Shown here piece by piece: positions 44,409-53,500 of a DNA stretch of 64,000 nucleotides. Every line of letters starts with the position of its first letter. Positions within the stretch are counted from its first letter, which is position 1. The notes below the pieces were generated by a model, which was given only the letters and a program-made list of their open reading frames with translations, was not told the origin of the DNA and ran no database searches. This DNA comes from Nocardioides sp. GY 10127. Lineage in GTDB: Bacteria > Actinomycetota > Actinomycetes > Propionibacteriales > Nocardioidaceae. The DNA is taken from positions 186,001 through 250,000 of the forward strand of contig NZ_STGL01000002.1 in the NCBI RefSeq assembly GCF_004919085.1. The letters run 5' to 3'. Position numbers and translations under genes: made by a program.

Positions 44409-46094
44409 TCAGGTCGTGACGACCGTCGGGATGATCATCGGACGCCGACGGTGCCGGGTGTTGACCCAGCGGCCGATGGTGCGACGGACGGACTGCTGCA
44501 GCTGGTAGCTGTCGTCGACGCCCTCGGCGAGGAGCCGGTCGAGCGCCTTGATGATGTCGGGCTTGACGTCCTCGAACACCGAGTCGTCCTCGGCGAAGCC
44601 ACGGGAGTGGATCTCGGGCCCGGAGACGATGCGGCCGGCGGAGGAGTCGACCACGACGATGACCGAGATGAAGCCCTCCTCGCCGAGGATCTGGCGGTCC
44701 TTGAGGTCGGACTCGGTGATGTCGCCGACCGACGAGCCGTCCACGAAGACGTAGCCGCACTCGACCTTGCCGACGATGCCCGCCTCGCCGTCCACGAGGT
44801 CGACGACCACGCCGTCCTCGGCGATGACGGTGTTCTGCACCCCGGTCAGCTCGGCGAGCCGGGCGTTGGCCTGGAGGTGGCGGATCTCGCCGTGCACCGG
44901 CATGACGTTCTTCGGGCGGACGATGTTGTAGCAGTACAGGAGCTCGCCGGCGCTGGCGTGGCCGGAGACGTGCACCATCGCGTTGCCCTTGTGCACCACC
45001 TTGGCGCCCCAGCGGGAGAGACCGTTGATGACGCGGTAGACGGCGTTCTCGTTGCCCGGGATGAGCGAGGAGGCGAGCAGGACGGTGTCGCCCTCCTCGA
45101 TGTGCACGAAGTTGTGGTTGCGCTGGGCGATGCGGGACAGCGCCGACATCGGCTCGCCCTGGGAGCCCGTGGAGATGAGCACCTGACGCTCGGGCGGCAG
45201 GTCGGCCAGGTCCTTGGCGTCGACGAGGACGTTCTCGGGCAGGTCCAGGTAGCCCAGGTCGCGGGCGATGCCCATGTTGCGCACCATCGAGCGGCCGACG
45301 AAGCCGACCTTGCGGTTGTGGGCCACCGCCGCCTCGAGCACCTGCTGGACGCGGTGCACGTGGGAGGCGAAGCAGGCCACGATGATCCGCTGCTTCGACT
45401 CGCGGAAGACCTGGTCGATCACCGGGGTGATCTGCTTCTCGCTGGGCGTGAAACCGGGGGTCTCGGCGTTGGTGGAGTCGGTGAGGAAGAGGTCCACACC
45501 CTCCTCGCCGAGCCGCGCGAACGAGCGCAGGTCGGTGATCCGGCCGTCCAGCGGCAGCTGGTCCATCTTGAAGTCGCCGGTGTGCAGCACCGAGCCGGCA
45601 GGCGTCCGGATCATCACGGCCAAGGCGTCGGGGATGGAGTGGTTGACCGCCACGAACTCGAGGTCGAAGGGGCCGAACTTGATCCGGTCGCCCTCGGCCA
45701 CCGTGTGCTGCACGGTCTCGCGCAGCCGGTGCTCGCGCAGCTTCGACGCCACCAGGGCCAGCGTCAGCTGCGAGCCGACGAGCGGGATGTCGTTGCGCTC
45801 GCGCAGCAGGTACGGCGTGGCGCCGATGTGGTCCTCGTGGCCGTGGGTGAGGACGAGCGCCTCGACCGTGTCGAGCCGGTCCCGGATGGAGGACCAGTCG
45901 GGCAGGATCAGGTCGACGCCGGGGTGGGAGTCCTCCGGGAAGAGGACGCCGCAGTCGACGATGAGGATGCGACCGTCGTGCTCGAAGGCGGTCATGTTCC
46001 GACCGACGTCCCCGAGGCCGCCCAGCGGCGTCACGCGCAGGGCGTTCTTCTTCAGCTTCTTCGGGGTCCCGAGACCGGGGTGGGGGTGTGACAT
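44409..46094 (-). CDS. rnj: Ribonuclease J
   Basis: A 561-residue metallo-β-lactamase-fold ribonuclease with both 5'-3' exo- and endonuclease activity, used for mRNA decay and rRNA maturation. The zinc-ligand motif is H84-G-H-E-D-H89 (THGHEDHIG). The β-CASP domain (FVGRSMVRNMGI, HVSGHASAG, MPVHGEIRHL) and the C-terminal domain are complete. The AGGAAC ribosome binding site supports ATG 46094. It is 72 bp from dapA and probably cotranscribed with it, the normal actinobacterial order. Its own terminator follows. Confidence 0.97.
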   Translation of the reverse strand: MSHPHPGLGTPKKLKKNALRVTPLGGLGDVGRNMTAFEHDGRILIVDCGVLFPEDSHPGVDLILPDWSSIRDRLDTVEALVLTHGHEDHIGATPYLLRERNDIPLVGSQLTLALVASKLREHRLRETVQHTVAEGDRIKFGPFDLEFVAVNHSIPDALAVMIRTPAGSVLHTGDFKMDQLPLDGRITDLRSFARLGEEGVDLFLTDSTNAETPGFTPSEKQITPVIDQVFRESKQRIIVACFASHVHRVQQVLEAAVAHNRKVGFVGRSMVRNMGIARDLGYLDLPENVLVDAKDLADLPPERQVLISTGSQGEPMSALSRIAQRNHNFVHIEEGDTVLLASSLIPGNENAVYRVINGLSRWGAKVVHKGNAMVHVSGHASAGELLYCYNIVRPKNVMPVHGEIRHLQANARLAELTGVQNTVIAEDGVVVDLVDGEAGIVGKVECGYVFVDGSSVGDITESDLKDRQILGEEGFISVIVVVDSSAGRIVSGPEIHSRGFAEDDSVFEDVKPDIIKALDRLLAEGVDDSYQLQQSVRRTIGRWVNTRHRRRPMIIPTVVTT

Positions 46095-46166
46095 GCAGTT
46101 CCTGTTCTGTTCTCGTCCGGCGCCGCGACGCCGACCTGCCCCGTGGCCGCCCCGAGGGGCGACGAC

Positions 46167-47063
46167 TCAGAGCAGCCCGGAGGCCTCGAGACCGACACGG
46201 AGGTCAGCGACCTCGTCGTCGTCGAGGGCGACCAGCGGTGAGCGGACCGTGCGGTTGTCGAGCACGCCGAGCAGCTCCAGGGCTGCCTTGGCGGTGGTGG
46301 CTCCGTAGTTGGGGACGCCCATCATGGCGTCCATCGCGGGGAGCAGCCGCGAGAAGATCTGGGTGGCGCTGCGCGGGTCGTCGCCGAACCAGGCGTCGAG
46401 CATCGCGCGGAAGTCGTTGCCGGCCGCGTGGCCGACGACGGAGACGAAGCCGCTGGCGCCGTAGGCCAGCCAGCCGAGGTTGAGCGCGTCGTCACCGGAG
46501 TAGACGGAGTAGCCCATCTGCATGATCCGGTGACCCCGGACGAAGTCGCCCACGGCGTCCTTGACCGCCACGACCGGGGACCACGAGCGCATCTCCTCGT
46601 AGGACTCCAGGGCGATCTGGGAGCCGGTGCGACCCGGGATGTCGTAGATCATGACCGGCAGCCCGGCCGCGTCGACGACGGTGCGGAAGTGCTGGAGGAT
46701 GCCCTTCTGACCGGGCTTGTTGTAGTACGGCGTGACCAGCAGGACGCCGTCGGCACCCTGCTGCTTCGCCTGCTCGGCCAGCTGCACCGAGGTCTTGGTG
46801 TCGTTGGTGCCGATGCCGGCCACCAGGTGCACGTCCGGGCCGACGGCCGCACGCACGGCGGCGAGGATCTCGCCGTCCTCCTCGATGGTGGTGGTCGGCG
46901 ACTCGCCCGTCGTGCCGGAGACGACCAGGCCGTCGTGGCCGTTCGCCACCAGGTGCTTCGCCACGCGCTGGGTGGACTCGAGGTCGAGGGAACCGTCAGC
47001 GGTGAAGGCGGTGGCCATCGCGGTCAGCAGACGGCCGAACGGCGCAGCGGGGGCGGAGCTCAT
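46167..47063 (-). CDS. dapA: 4-hydroxy-tetrahydrodipicolinate synthase
   Basis: A 298-residue (β/α)8 class I aldolase that condenses pyruvate with aspartate semialdehyde, first step of the lysine/diaminopimelate branch. The Schiff-base lysine is K168 (VVAVKDA), with catalytic Tyr140 (YDIPGRTG) and the SGTTGES substrate loop. Leaderless start: TAGCCT ends 6 nt before the ATG. The DAP made here feeds peptidoglycan crosslinking. Confidence 0.97.
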   Translation of the reverse strand: MSSAPAAPFGRLLTAMATAFTADGSLDLESTQRVAKHLVANGHDGLVVSGTTGESPTTTIEEDGEILAAVRAAVGPDVHLVAGIGTNDTKTSVQLAEQAKQQGADGVLLVTPYYNKPGQKGILQHFRTVVDAAGLPVMIYDIPGRTGSQIALESYEEMRSWSPVVAVKDAVGDFVRGHRIMQMGYSVYSGDDALNLGWLAYGASGFVSVVGHAAGNDFRAMLDAWFGDDPRSATQIFSRLLPAMDAMMGVPNYGATTAKAALELLGVLDNRTVRSPLVALDDDEVADLRVGLEASGLL

Positions 47064-47069
47064 GGGGTC

Positions 47070-47075
47070 AGGCTA
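47070..47075 (-). promoter_or_regulatory. -10 element of leaderless dapA promoter
   Basis: TAGCCT on the minus strand ends 6 nt before the dapA ATG. It likely drives dapA-rnj. Confidence 0.6.
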
Positions 47076-47175
47076 GCGCCCACGACCCCTGATCCCCTCC
47101 CCCGCCATGCCGTCGGTACTGCCCACCGGCGACCCACGGCCATTCAGCCGGACGTCGGCCCGACCCCGGACGGGC

Positions 47176-48114
47176 TCAGACCCGCGGCATGACCTGCTCG
47201 GCCACCAGGCGCAGGTGGTCGAGGTCGCTCAGGTCGAGGGTCTGGAGGTAGAGCCGGGTCTGGCCGGTCTCGGTGTAGCGGCCGATCTTGTCCACGACCT
47301 CCTCGACCGTGCCCGCGAGGCCGTTCTGGCGCAGCTCGGGCACCTCACGACCGATCGCGGCGGCCCGGCGCTCCACCTCGGCCTCGTTCTCCCCGACGCA
47401 CAGCACGAGGGCGCTGGAGAAGATCATGGACGCCGGGTCGCGGTCGATCGCCTCGCAGGCGGCCCGCACCCGGTCGTTCTGGGCGACCGCGTCGTCGAAG
47501 GGCGCGAAGGGGTTGTTGAACTCGTCCGCGAACCGGGCCGCGAGCGCCGGGGTCTTCTTCTTGCCGCCGCCGCCGATGAGCACGGGGACGCCCCCGGCCA
47601 GTCCGCCGCGCTGCACCGGCTTGGGCAGGCCCGGCGAGTCGGAGACCTGGTAGTGCGCCCCGTCGAAGGCGTAGCCGCCCTCGGTCGACCACAGGCCGGT
47701 CACGATCTCCAGCTGCTCGGCCAGGACCTCGAAGCGCTCCTTCAGCGGCGGGAACGGGATGCCGTAGGCCCGGTGCTCGGCCTCGAACCAGCCGGCGCCG
47801 AGGCCGAGCTCGACCCGGCCGTCGGACATCTGGTCCACCTGCGCCACCTGGATCGCCAGCGGGCCCGGGAGCCGGAACGTGGCGCTGGTGACCAGGGTGC
47901 CGAGGCGGATGCTCTGGGTCTCGCGGGCGATGCCGGCGAGCGTCGTCCAGGCGTCCGTGGGGCCGGGCATGCCGTCCCCCGCCATGGCGAGGTAGTGGTC
48001 AGAGCGGAAGAACGCCCCGAACCCGAGCTCCTCGGCCTCCTGCGCGACCGCGAGCAGGTCGTCGTACGTGGCCCCCTGCTGGGGCTCGGTGAAGATGCGC
48101 AGCTCCATCGTCAT
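47176..48114 (-). CDS. LLM class F420-dependent oxidoreductase
   Basis: A 312-residue luciferase-like (β/α)8 protein of the probable F420-dependent class. The FRSDHYLA motif near residue 37, LVTSATFRLPG and LGLGAGWFEAEH are typical of the F420-binding barrel. The reaction is unknown; hydride transfer from reduced F420 to a small organic substrate is likely. ATG 48114 (TMELRI) is the start; a nearby ATG at 48108 is possible. A CAGGGT hexamer ends 6 nt before the ATG (48121-48126), again the leaderless layout. It lies alone between dapA and folA. Confidence 0.88.
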   Translation of the reverse strand: MTMELRIFTEPQQGATYDDLLAVAQEAEELGFGAFFRSDHYLAMAGDGMPGPTDAWTTLAGIARETQSIRLGTLVTSATFRLPGPLAIQVAQVDQMSDGRVELGLGAGWFEAEHRAYGIPFPPLKERFEVLAEQLEIVTGLWSTEGGYAFDGAHYQVSDSPGLPKPVQRGGLAGGVPVLIGGGGKKKTPALAARFADEFNNPFAPFDDAVAQNDRVRAACEAIDRDPASMIFSSALVLCVGENEAEVERRAAAIGREVPELRQNGLAGTVEEVVDKIGRYTETGQTRLYLQTLDLSDLDHLRLVAEQVMPRV

Positions 48115-48120
48115 GCCTCC

Positions 48121-48126
48121 ACCCTG
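48121..48126 (-). promoter_or_regulatory. -10-like element (LLM oxidoreductase)
   Basis: CAGGGT on the minus strand ends 6 nt before the ATG. It is a first-base variant of the TANNNT form. Confidence 0.4.
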
Positions 48127-48242
48127 CCAGCCCCGGCGCCGCTTGTGACCTCCCCGTCCGGTGCGGTGGGAACCGCGTGAGCACCGCCACTCCGGTGCGC
48201 ACGGGGGCACGTGGGCAGAGGGACGCGTCGGCGCGTCGGGCG

Positions 48243-48749
48243 TCAGTCGCGCTCGTACGTGACGCGGGTGAAGCCGTCGAACGGCTCGCGGCGGGTCTCG
48301 GACCACCCCTCGCCCGGCGGCCACGACGGGTACCGGACGTCGCCGACCGGCTCGAGCGGGACCTCGGTGAGCACCTGGGCGTCCGCGTGCGGCAGCAGCG
48401 CCGCGTACACCGCCGCGCCCCCGGCGACCATCAGCTCGCCGGGGGTGCCGGCCGCGGCGTCCAGCGCGGCCTGCACGTCGTGGACGACGAGCACCTCCTC
48501 CGAGCGCGGCGCGGGCGGCGGCGTCCAGCCCTCGTCGCGGGTGAGGACGACGGTGGTGCGACCGGGCAGCGGGCGACCGATCGACTCGTACGTCGTCCGG
48601 CCCATCAGCAGCGTGTGCCCGAGGGTGAGCTCCTTGAAGGTCCGCTGCTCCCCGGGCAGGGACCAGGGGATGTCGGGGCCGTGCCCGATCACGCCGTTGC
48701 GCGCGACCGCGGCCACCAGCACCACGCGGGTGCCGTCAGGCAGTGGCAT
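48243..48749 (-). CDS. folA: Dihydrofolate reductase
   Basis: A 168-residue NADPH-dependent enzyme that regenerates tetrahydrofolate after thymidylate synthesis. It has VAAVARNGVIG, the DIPWSLPGE substrate loop, GRTTYESIGRPLPGR and VAGGAAVYAALL, all family blocks in order. ATG 48749 lies 9 nt after the thyA stop, and the two form an operon with the thyA promoter. Confidence 0.97.
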   Translation of the reverse strand: MPLPDGTRVVLVAAVARNGVIGHGPDIPWSLPGEQRTFKELTLGHTLLMGRTTYESIGRPLPGRTTVVLTRDEGWTPPPAPRSEEVLVVHDVQAALDAAAGTPGELMVAGGAAVYAALLPHADAQVLTEVPLEPVGDVRYPSWPPGEGWSETRREPFDGFTRVTYERD

Positions 48750-48758
48750 GCCGGCCCC

Positions 48759-49571
48759 TCAGACCGCCACCGGGGCCTTGATGGCCGGGTGGGGGTCGTA
48801 GCCCTCGACGGAGATGTGCTCCAGCTCGAAGGCGTCGAGCTCGGTGACGGTGGGGTCCAGCAGGAGCCGGGGCAGCGGACGCGGCTCGCGGGTGAGCTGG
48901 AGCCGGGCCTGCTCGAGGTGGTTGGAGTACAGGTGGGCGTCCCCGAGCGTGTGCACGAAGTCCCCCACGCGCAGCCCGGTCACCTGGGCGACCATGTGCG
49001 TCAGCAGGGCGTAGGAGGCGATGTTGAACGGCACCCCGAGGAACACGTCGCCCGAGCGCTGGTAGAGCTGGCACGAGAGCCGGTCGGGGCCCCCGTCGCG
49101 CGCGGGCGCGACGTAGAACTGGAAGAGCGTGTGGCAGGGCGCGAGCGCCATCTCCGGCACGTCCGCCGGGTTCCACGCCGAGACCAGCAGCCGCCGGGAG
49201 TCCGGGGTGGCACGGATCTGCTCCACGACCTGCGCGATCTGGTCGATCGCCTCGCCGCCCGGTGTCGGCCACGAGCGCCACTGGTGGCCGTAGACCGGGC
49301 CCAGGTCGCCGTCCTCGTCGGCCCACTCGTCCCAGATCGAGATCCCGCGCTCCTGGAGCCAGGCGACGTTGGTGTCGCCGCGCAGGAACCACAGGAGCTC
49401 GCCGAAGACCGAGCGGGTGTGCACCTTCTTGGTCGTGACCAGGGGGAACCCGGCCTCGAGGTCGAAGCGCATCTGGTGGCCGAACACCGACAGCGTCCCG
49501 GTCCCGGTGCGGTCGGTCTTCTCGACGCCCTCGTCGAGGATCCGCTGGAGGAGGTCGAGGTAGGCGCGCAC
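48759..49571 (-). CDS. thyA: Thymidylate synthase (ThyA type)
   Basis: A 270-residue enzyme that methylates dUMP to dTMP and produces dihydrofolate for FolA. The active-site cysteine is C146 (APCHTLFQF), with [25 protein letters not shown] and [16 protein letters not shown] blocks. The GTG at 49571 is supported by the leaderless -10 TAGTCT. A flavin-dependent thyX is not in this window. Confidence 0.97.
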   Translation of the reverse strand: MRAYLDLLQRILDEGVEKTDRTGTGTLSVFGHQMRFDLEAGFPLVTTKKVHTRSVFGELLWFLRGDTNVAWLQERGISIWDEWADEDGDLGPVYGHQWRSWPTPGGEAIDQIAQVVEQIRATPDSRRLLVSAWNPADVPEMALAPCHTLFQFYVAPARDGGPDRLSCQLYQRSGDVFLGVPFNIASYALLTHMVAQVTGLRVGDFVHTLGDAHLYSNHLEQARLQLTREPRPLPRLLLDPTVTELDAFELEHISVEGYDPHPAIKAPVAV

Positions 49572-49577
49572 GCGGCC

Positions 49578-49583
49578 AGACTA
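49578..49583 (-). promoter_or_regulatory. -10 element of leaderless thyA-folA promoter
   Basis: TAGTCT on the minus strand ends 6 nt before the GTG start. Confidence 0.6.
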
Positions 49584-49615
49584 GTCGTTGCCGGCGCCGG
49601 CTCCGGCCCGCCGGC

Positions 49616-50503
49616 TCAGAGCGTGACCGTCCCGGTCACCGTCGTGCAGGTGTCCCCGCCCACCCACACCCGCTCCCCCGCCGACTCCGCCGGGTCCGCC
49701 GGGTCAGGCTCCCGGACGACGTGCACCCGGCCCTGCCGGCCCAGCACGGTGCCCTGGGCGGCCGTGTACTCCGCGGGCAGCAGCCCGCCGGCCAGCCACT
49801 GCGCCAGAGCGGCGTTGAGCGAGCCGGTCACCGGGTCCTCGTCGACCCCCAGGCCCGGGCAGAACGCTCGGACCTCGATCGCCGCGCCGTCCGGGTGCTC
49901 CCCGGGCGCGTAGGTGCCGACCACGCCGATCTCGAGGTCGCCGAAGGCCGTGGGGTCCGGCTCGAGGGCCAGGACGGCGGACGCGTCGGCCAGCCGCACG
50001 CCCACCCAGCCGGGGCCGTTGTCGCACCAGCGGGCGTCGAGGAGCGCGGCCCGCTCCACGCGCAGCGCGCGGGCGACCCGGACGAGGACCTCCTCAGCCA
50101 CCGGCCCACCGCGGCGCAGAGGCGGCGCCGCGAACGACAGTCGGCCCCCGGCGTCCTGCCGGAGCCCGACCATGCCGGCGCCGCACTCCTGGACCGGGCG
50201 ACCCGGGACCCGGGGCACTCCCCCGGCCTCGAGCCACGCGTGCGCGGACCCGAGCGTCGGGTGCCCGGCGAACGGCAGCTCGGCGCCCGGCGTGAAGATC
50301 CGCAGGCGGTAGTCGGCGCCGGCCGCCGCGCCCTCGGGCGTCGGGTCGAGCAGGAACGTCGTCTCCGACAGGTTGGTCCACCGGGCGAAGGCAGCCATCC
50401 GCGCCTCGTCCAGCCCGTCGGCGCCGTGCACGACCGCCACCGGGTTCCCGCCCAGCGGGCGGGAGGAGAAGACGTCGACCTGGCGGAAGGAGTGGGCGCT
50501 CAC
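49616..50503 (-). CDS. PhzF family isomerase-like protein
   Basis: A 295-residue protein of the PhzF/diaminopimelate-epimerase fold. The catalytic glutamate position of PhzF is E47 (TNLSETTFLL), and DEDPVTGS is the phosphate/anion binding motif in the second half. PhzF isomerises a phenazine precursor, but most family members act on unknown substrates and no phenazine genes are near. A CAGGGT hexamer ends 6 nt before the GTG (50510-50515). It is convergent in order with nothing; the giant surface protein gene precedes it on the same strand. Confidence 0.87.
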   Translation of the reverse strand: MSAHSFRQVDVFSSRPLGGNPVAVVHGADGLDEARMAAFARWTNLSETTFLLDPTPEGAAAGADYRLRIFTPGAELPFAGHPTLGSAHAWLEAGGVPRVPGRPVQECGAGMVGLRQDAGGRLSFAAPPLRRGGPVAEEVLVRVARALRVERAALLDARWCDNGPGWVGVRLADASAVLALEPDPTAFGDLEIGVVGTYAPGEHPDGAAIEVRAFCPGLGVDEDPVTGSLNAALAQWLAGGLLPAEYTAAQGTVLGRQGRVHVVREPDPADPAESAGERVWVGGDTCTTVTGTVTL

Positions 50504-50509
50504 GCGCCC

Positions 50510-50515
50510 ACCCTG
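50510..50515 (-). promoter_or_regulatory. -10-like element (PhzF gene)
   Basis: CAGGGT on the minus strand ends 6 nt before the GTG at 50503. Confidence 0.4.
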
Positions 50516-50530
50516 CCAGGTCGACGGGTC

Positions 50531-53500
50531 TCACCAGCCGACGTAGATCTCCACCCGACGGTTGCGGGACTTGCCGGTGGCCGTGCTGTTGCTGGCCACC
50601 GGGTCGCTCTCGCCGAACCAGGCCTCGTCCGACCCGATCCCGTGCCCGGCCAGCAGCGTCGCGACGGTGCCGGTGCGGGCCTGCGACAGCGCCAGGTTGG
50701 ACGCCGGGTCGCCGTCAGCGTCGGTGTAGCCCTCCACGTACGCGCGGCCGAAGCCCAGCCGGCGGATCACCTGGGCGATGTGGTTCAGCCGGCCACGCTG
50801 CGCGGGCGTGAGCAGGTGCTCGTCCGGGTCGAAGTAGACCGTCGCCATCCAGACCCGCGACCCCTCGACCCGGGCAGCCGGGGTCGTGGCCGACCTCGTC
50901 CCGTCGCGACCGAGGACGCGGACCTGCACGCGGTGGCCGGGGCCGAGCACGCGGTCGACGTCGCACGAGAGGGTGTCGCTCACGCAGACGCGGTGGTCGT
51001 CGACGAGCACCTCGTAGCGGGCGTCGTCGGTGACGGCCCGGGTCCACGAGATCCGGGTGTCGGCCCGGTCGTCGGAGTCGACGAACCGCTGCGAGGCCTC
51101 CGCCACGGGCAGCGGCGTGACGACGTCCACGAACGAGGTGCGTGCGGTGTCGCCCCCGTCGTCGGTGACGAGGACCCGGACGCGCACGCGCCCGGAGAGC
51201 GCCCGCTCGGCCGTGAGCTCGAGCCGGTCGCCGTCCACCTTCACCCGCAGTCCGGGGTCGAGGGACTCGGCGGTGACCCGGACCGCGTCGCCGTTCGGGT
51301 CGGAGACGTCCAGCCGCACCGTGCGCGTCGAGCCCGCGAGCTGGGCGGTGTCCTCCGCGCCCACCGACGGGCCGGCGTTGGCGACGCGGACCCGCACCAC
51401 GGCGGTGGCCGTGCGGCCGGTCTCGTCGGCGACGGTGTAGCGGAAGGAGTCGGTGCCCGCGAAGCGTGCGCCGGGCAGGTACGCGACGGTGCCGCCCTCC
51501 GCGTCGGCCACGGCCGCGGTGCCGTGGGCGGCCCGTGACACGGCGGTCAGGCTCACGCCCTCCCCCGCCCCGACGCCGTCGTTGGCCTGGACGTCGAGGG
51601 CGACGGCCCGGGTGGTGCCGGCCGGCACCGCGAGGCGGTCGTCGACCGGCGCCACGACCGTGAGGGTCGCGGTGGCAGGCTCGGCGTCGTCGTGGTCGGC
51701 GTCCCCGGCCGCGGAGACGGTCAGGGTGCACTCGCCGGTCCCGGTGACGCCGAGGCGCACGGTGTCGGCTTCCTCGGTGTGCGCGGTGCCGCGGACCCGA
51801 CAGGGGCCGGAGACCTGCGCGGTCACCGGCAGGCCGGCGTCGCTGGTCGCGGTCACCAGGACGGCGCTCGGGCCGTCCAGGACCACCGCGGGTGCCTCGA
51901 GGACGAGGTGCTGCGCCGCGAGCGCCAGCACCTGGACGCTGACGACGACCGGGGTCGCCGCGGCCCAGCTGCCGTTGCCCGGCTGGCTGACCCGGACCTG
52001 GCACTCGCCGGTGGCGAGCGTCGTGACCTGGCCGGCCCCGTCCACCGTGCACACGTCGGGCGTGAGGCCGGTGTAGGTGACCGCCAGGCCCGAGGACGCC
52101 GAGCCGGCCACCGTGACGGGGGCGCCGACGCGCACCGTGGCCGGGGCGTCCGCCGTGATCGTCTGCGAGGACGGCAGCACGACCGGGGGCAGGACCGGCG
52201 GCACGGGGACGACTGCCACCGTGGTGGTCACGACGACCGGCTCGGCCGCGTCCCAGCTCTCGTCGCCGGGCTGGCCGACCTCGATCCGGCACTCCCCCGC
52301 GGCCAGCGCGGTGACCGTGCCCGCCGCGTCGACGCTGCAGACGCCGGGCGTGAGGCTGGTGAAAGTGACGTCCAGGCCGGAGGTGGCTGAAGCGACCACC
52401 GTCCCGGAGGCCCCGACGAGGAGGGGGGTCGGGCCGGTCGCGCTGACGGTCTGCGGGCTCGGGCCCGCCGCGGGAGCGACGACGAGGATCTCGACCTCCA
52501 GCGGGGTCGCCGGCGCGTGGGTGCTGTCGCCGGCGGCGTCGGCCTGGACCCGGCAGGTGCCCTCGGCGAGCGCCACGACGTGGCCGGTGTCGTCGACCGT
52601 GCACACGTCCGGGGTCAGGCTGGACCACGTGACGGGCAGCTCCGCGTTCAGTGTCGCGGTGAGGTCGGTGCTCCCGTCGACGTCGAGGGTCGCCGGGGCG
52701 GCCTCCAGCAGGCCCAGGACGAGCGGCGTCCGGGTGAGGGCGACGACGGTCTCGACGCTGGTGGCGGGCTCCCACTCCGCGTCGCCCGCCTGCGTGGCGA
52801 CGACGACGCAGTCACCCTCGGCCACTGCCGTGAGGGTCGCGGTCCCGTCGCCGTGGTCGACGACCGAGCACGTCTCGGGCGTGCTCGTCGTCAGGGAGAC
52901 GGTGAGCCCGGAGGTGGCGCTCGCGGTGACGGTGGTGGTGCCACCCACGCGGGGCGCGCTCACGGGCTCCACCGTGACGCTCTGCGGTGCCGCGGGGACC
53001 TCTGCGCCGTAGGGCAGGGCCGTGACCTGGCCGGTCGCGGTCCCGCCGCGGCCGTCGGAGACGGTGTAGGTGAAGGGCGATCCCTCAGGTGCCGGCATGC
53101 CGAGGAAGTGCACGAGCCCCGGCCCGTGGAAGGTGACGCCGTCGGTCGAGAACCCCACACCGGTGACCTCGAGCGGGTCGCCGTCCGGGTCGGAGGCCAG
53201 AGACCCCACGGGCACCGACAGCCACCCGCCGGCGTCCACGGCAACGCTCCGGTCGAGGGCGACCGGCGACCGGTTGACGTTCACGGTGACCGTGGCCGCG
53301 TTCGAGCCGTCCACGACGTCGGTGGACGTGCCGACCACCGAGTCGCCGACCCGCGGCTCGACGGTGAGGTCGTGCGCGCCCGGCGTGGCGGGCAGCGTCA
53401 CGTCGACCTCGAAGTCGCAGCCCCCGCCGGGCAGCACGAACGGGCCGGTGACGACCCAGCGCTCGCCGACGAGCTCGGGGTCCGCGACGGGCTGCCCGCA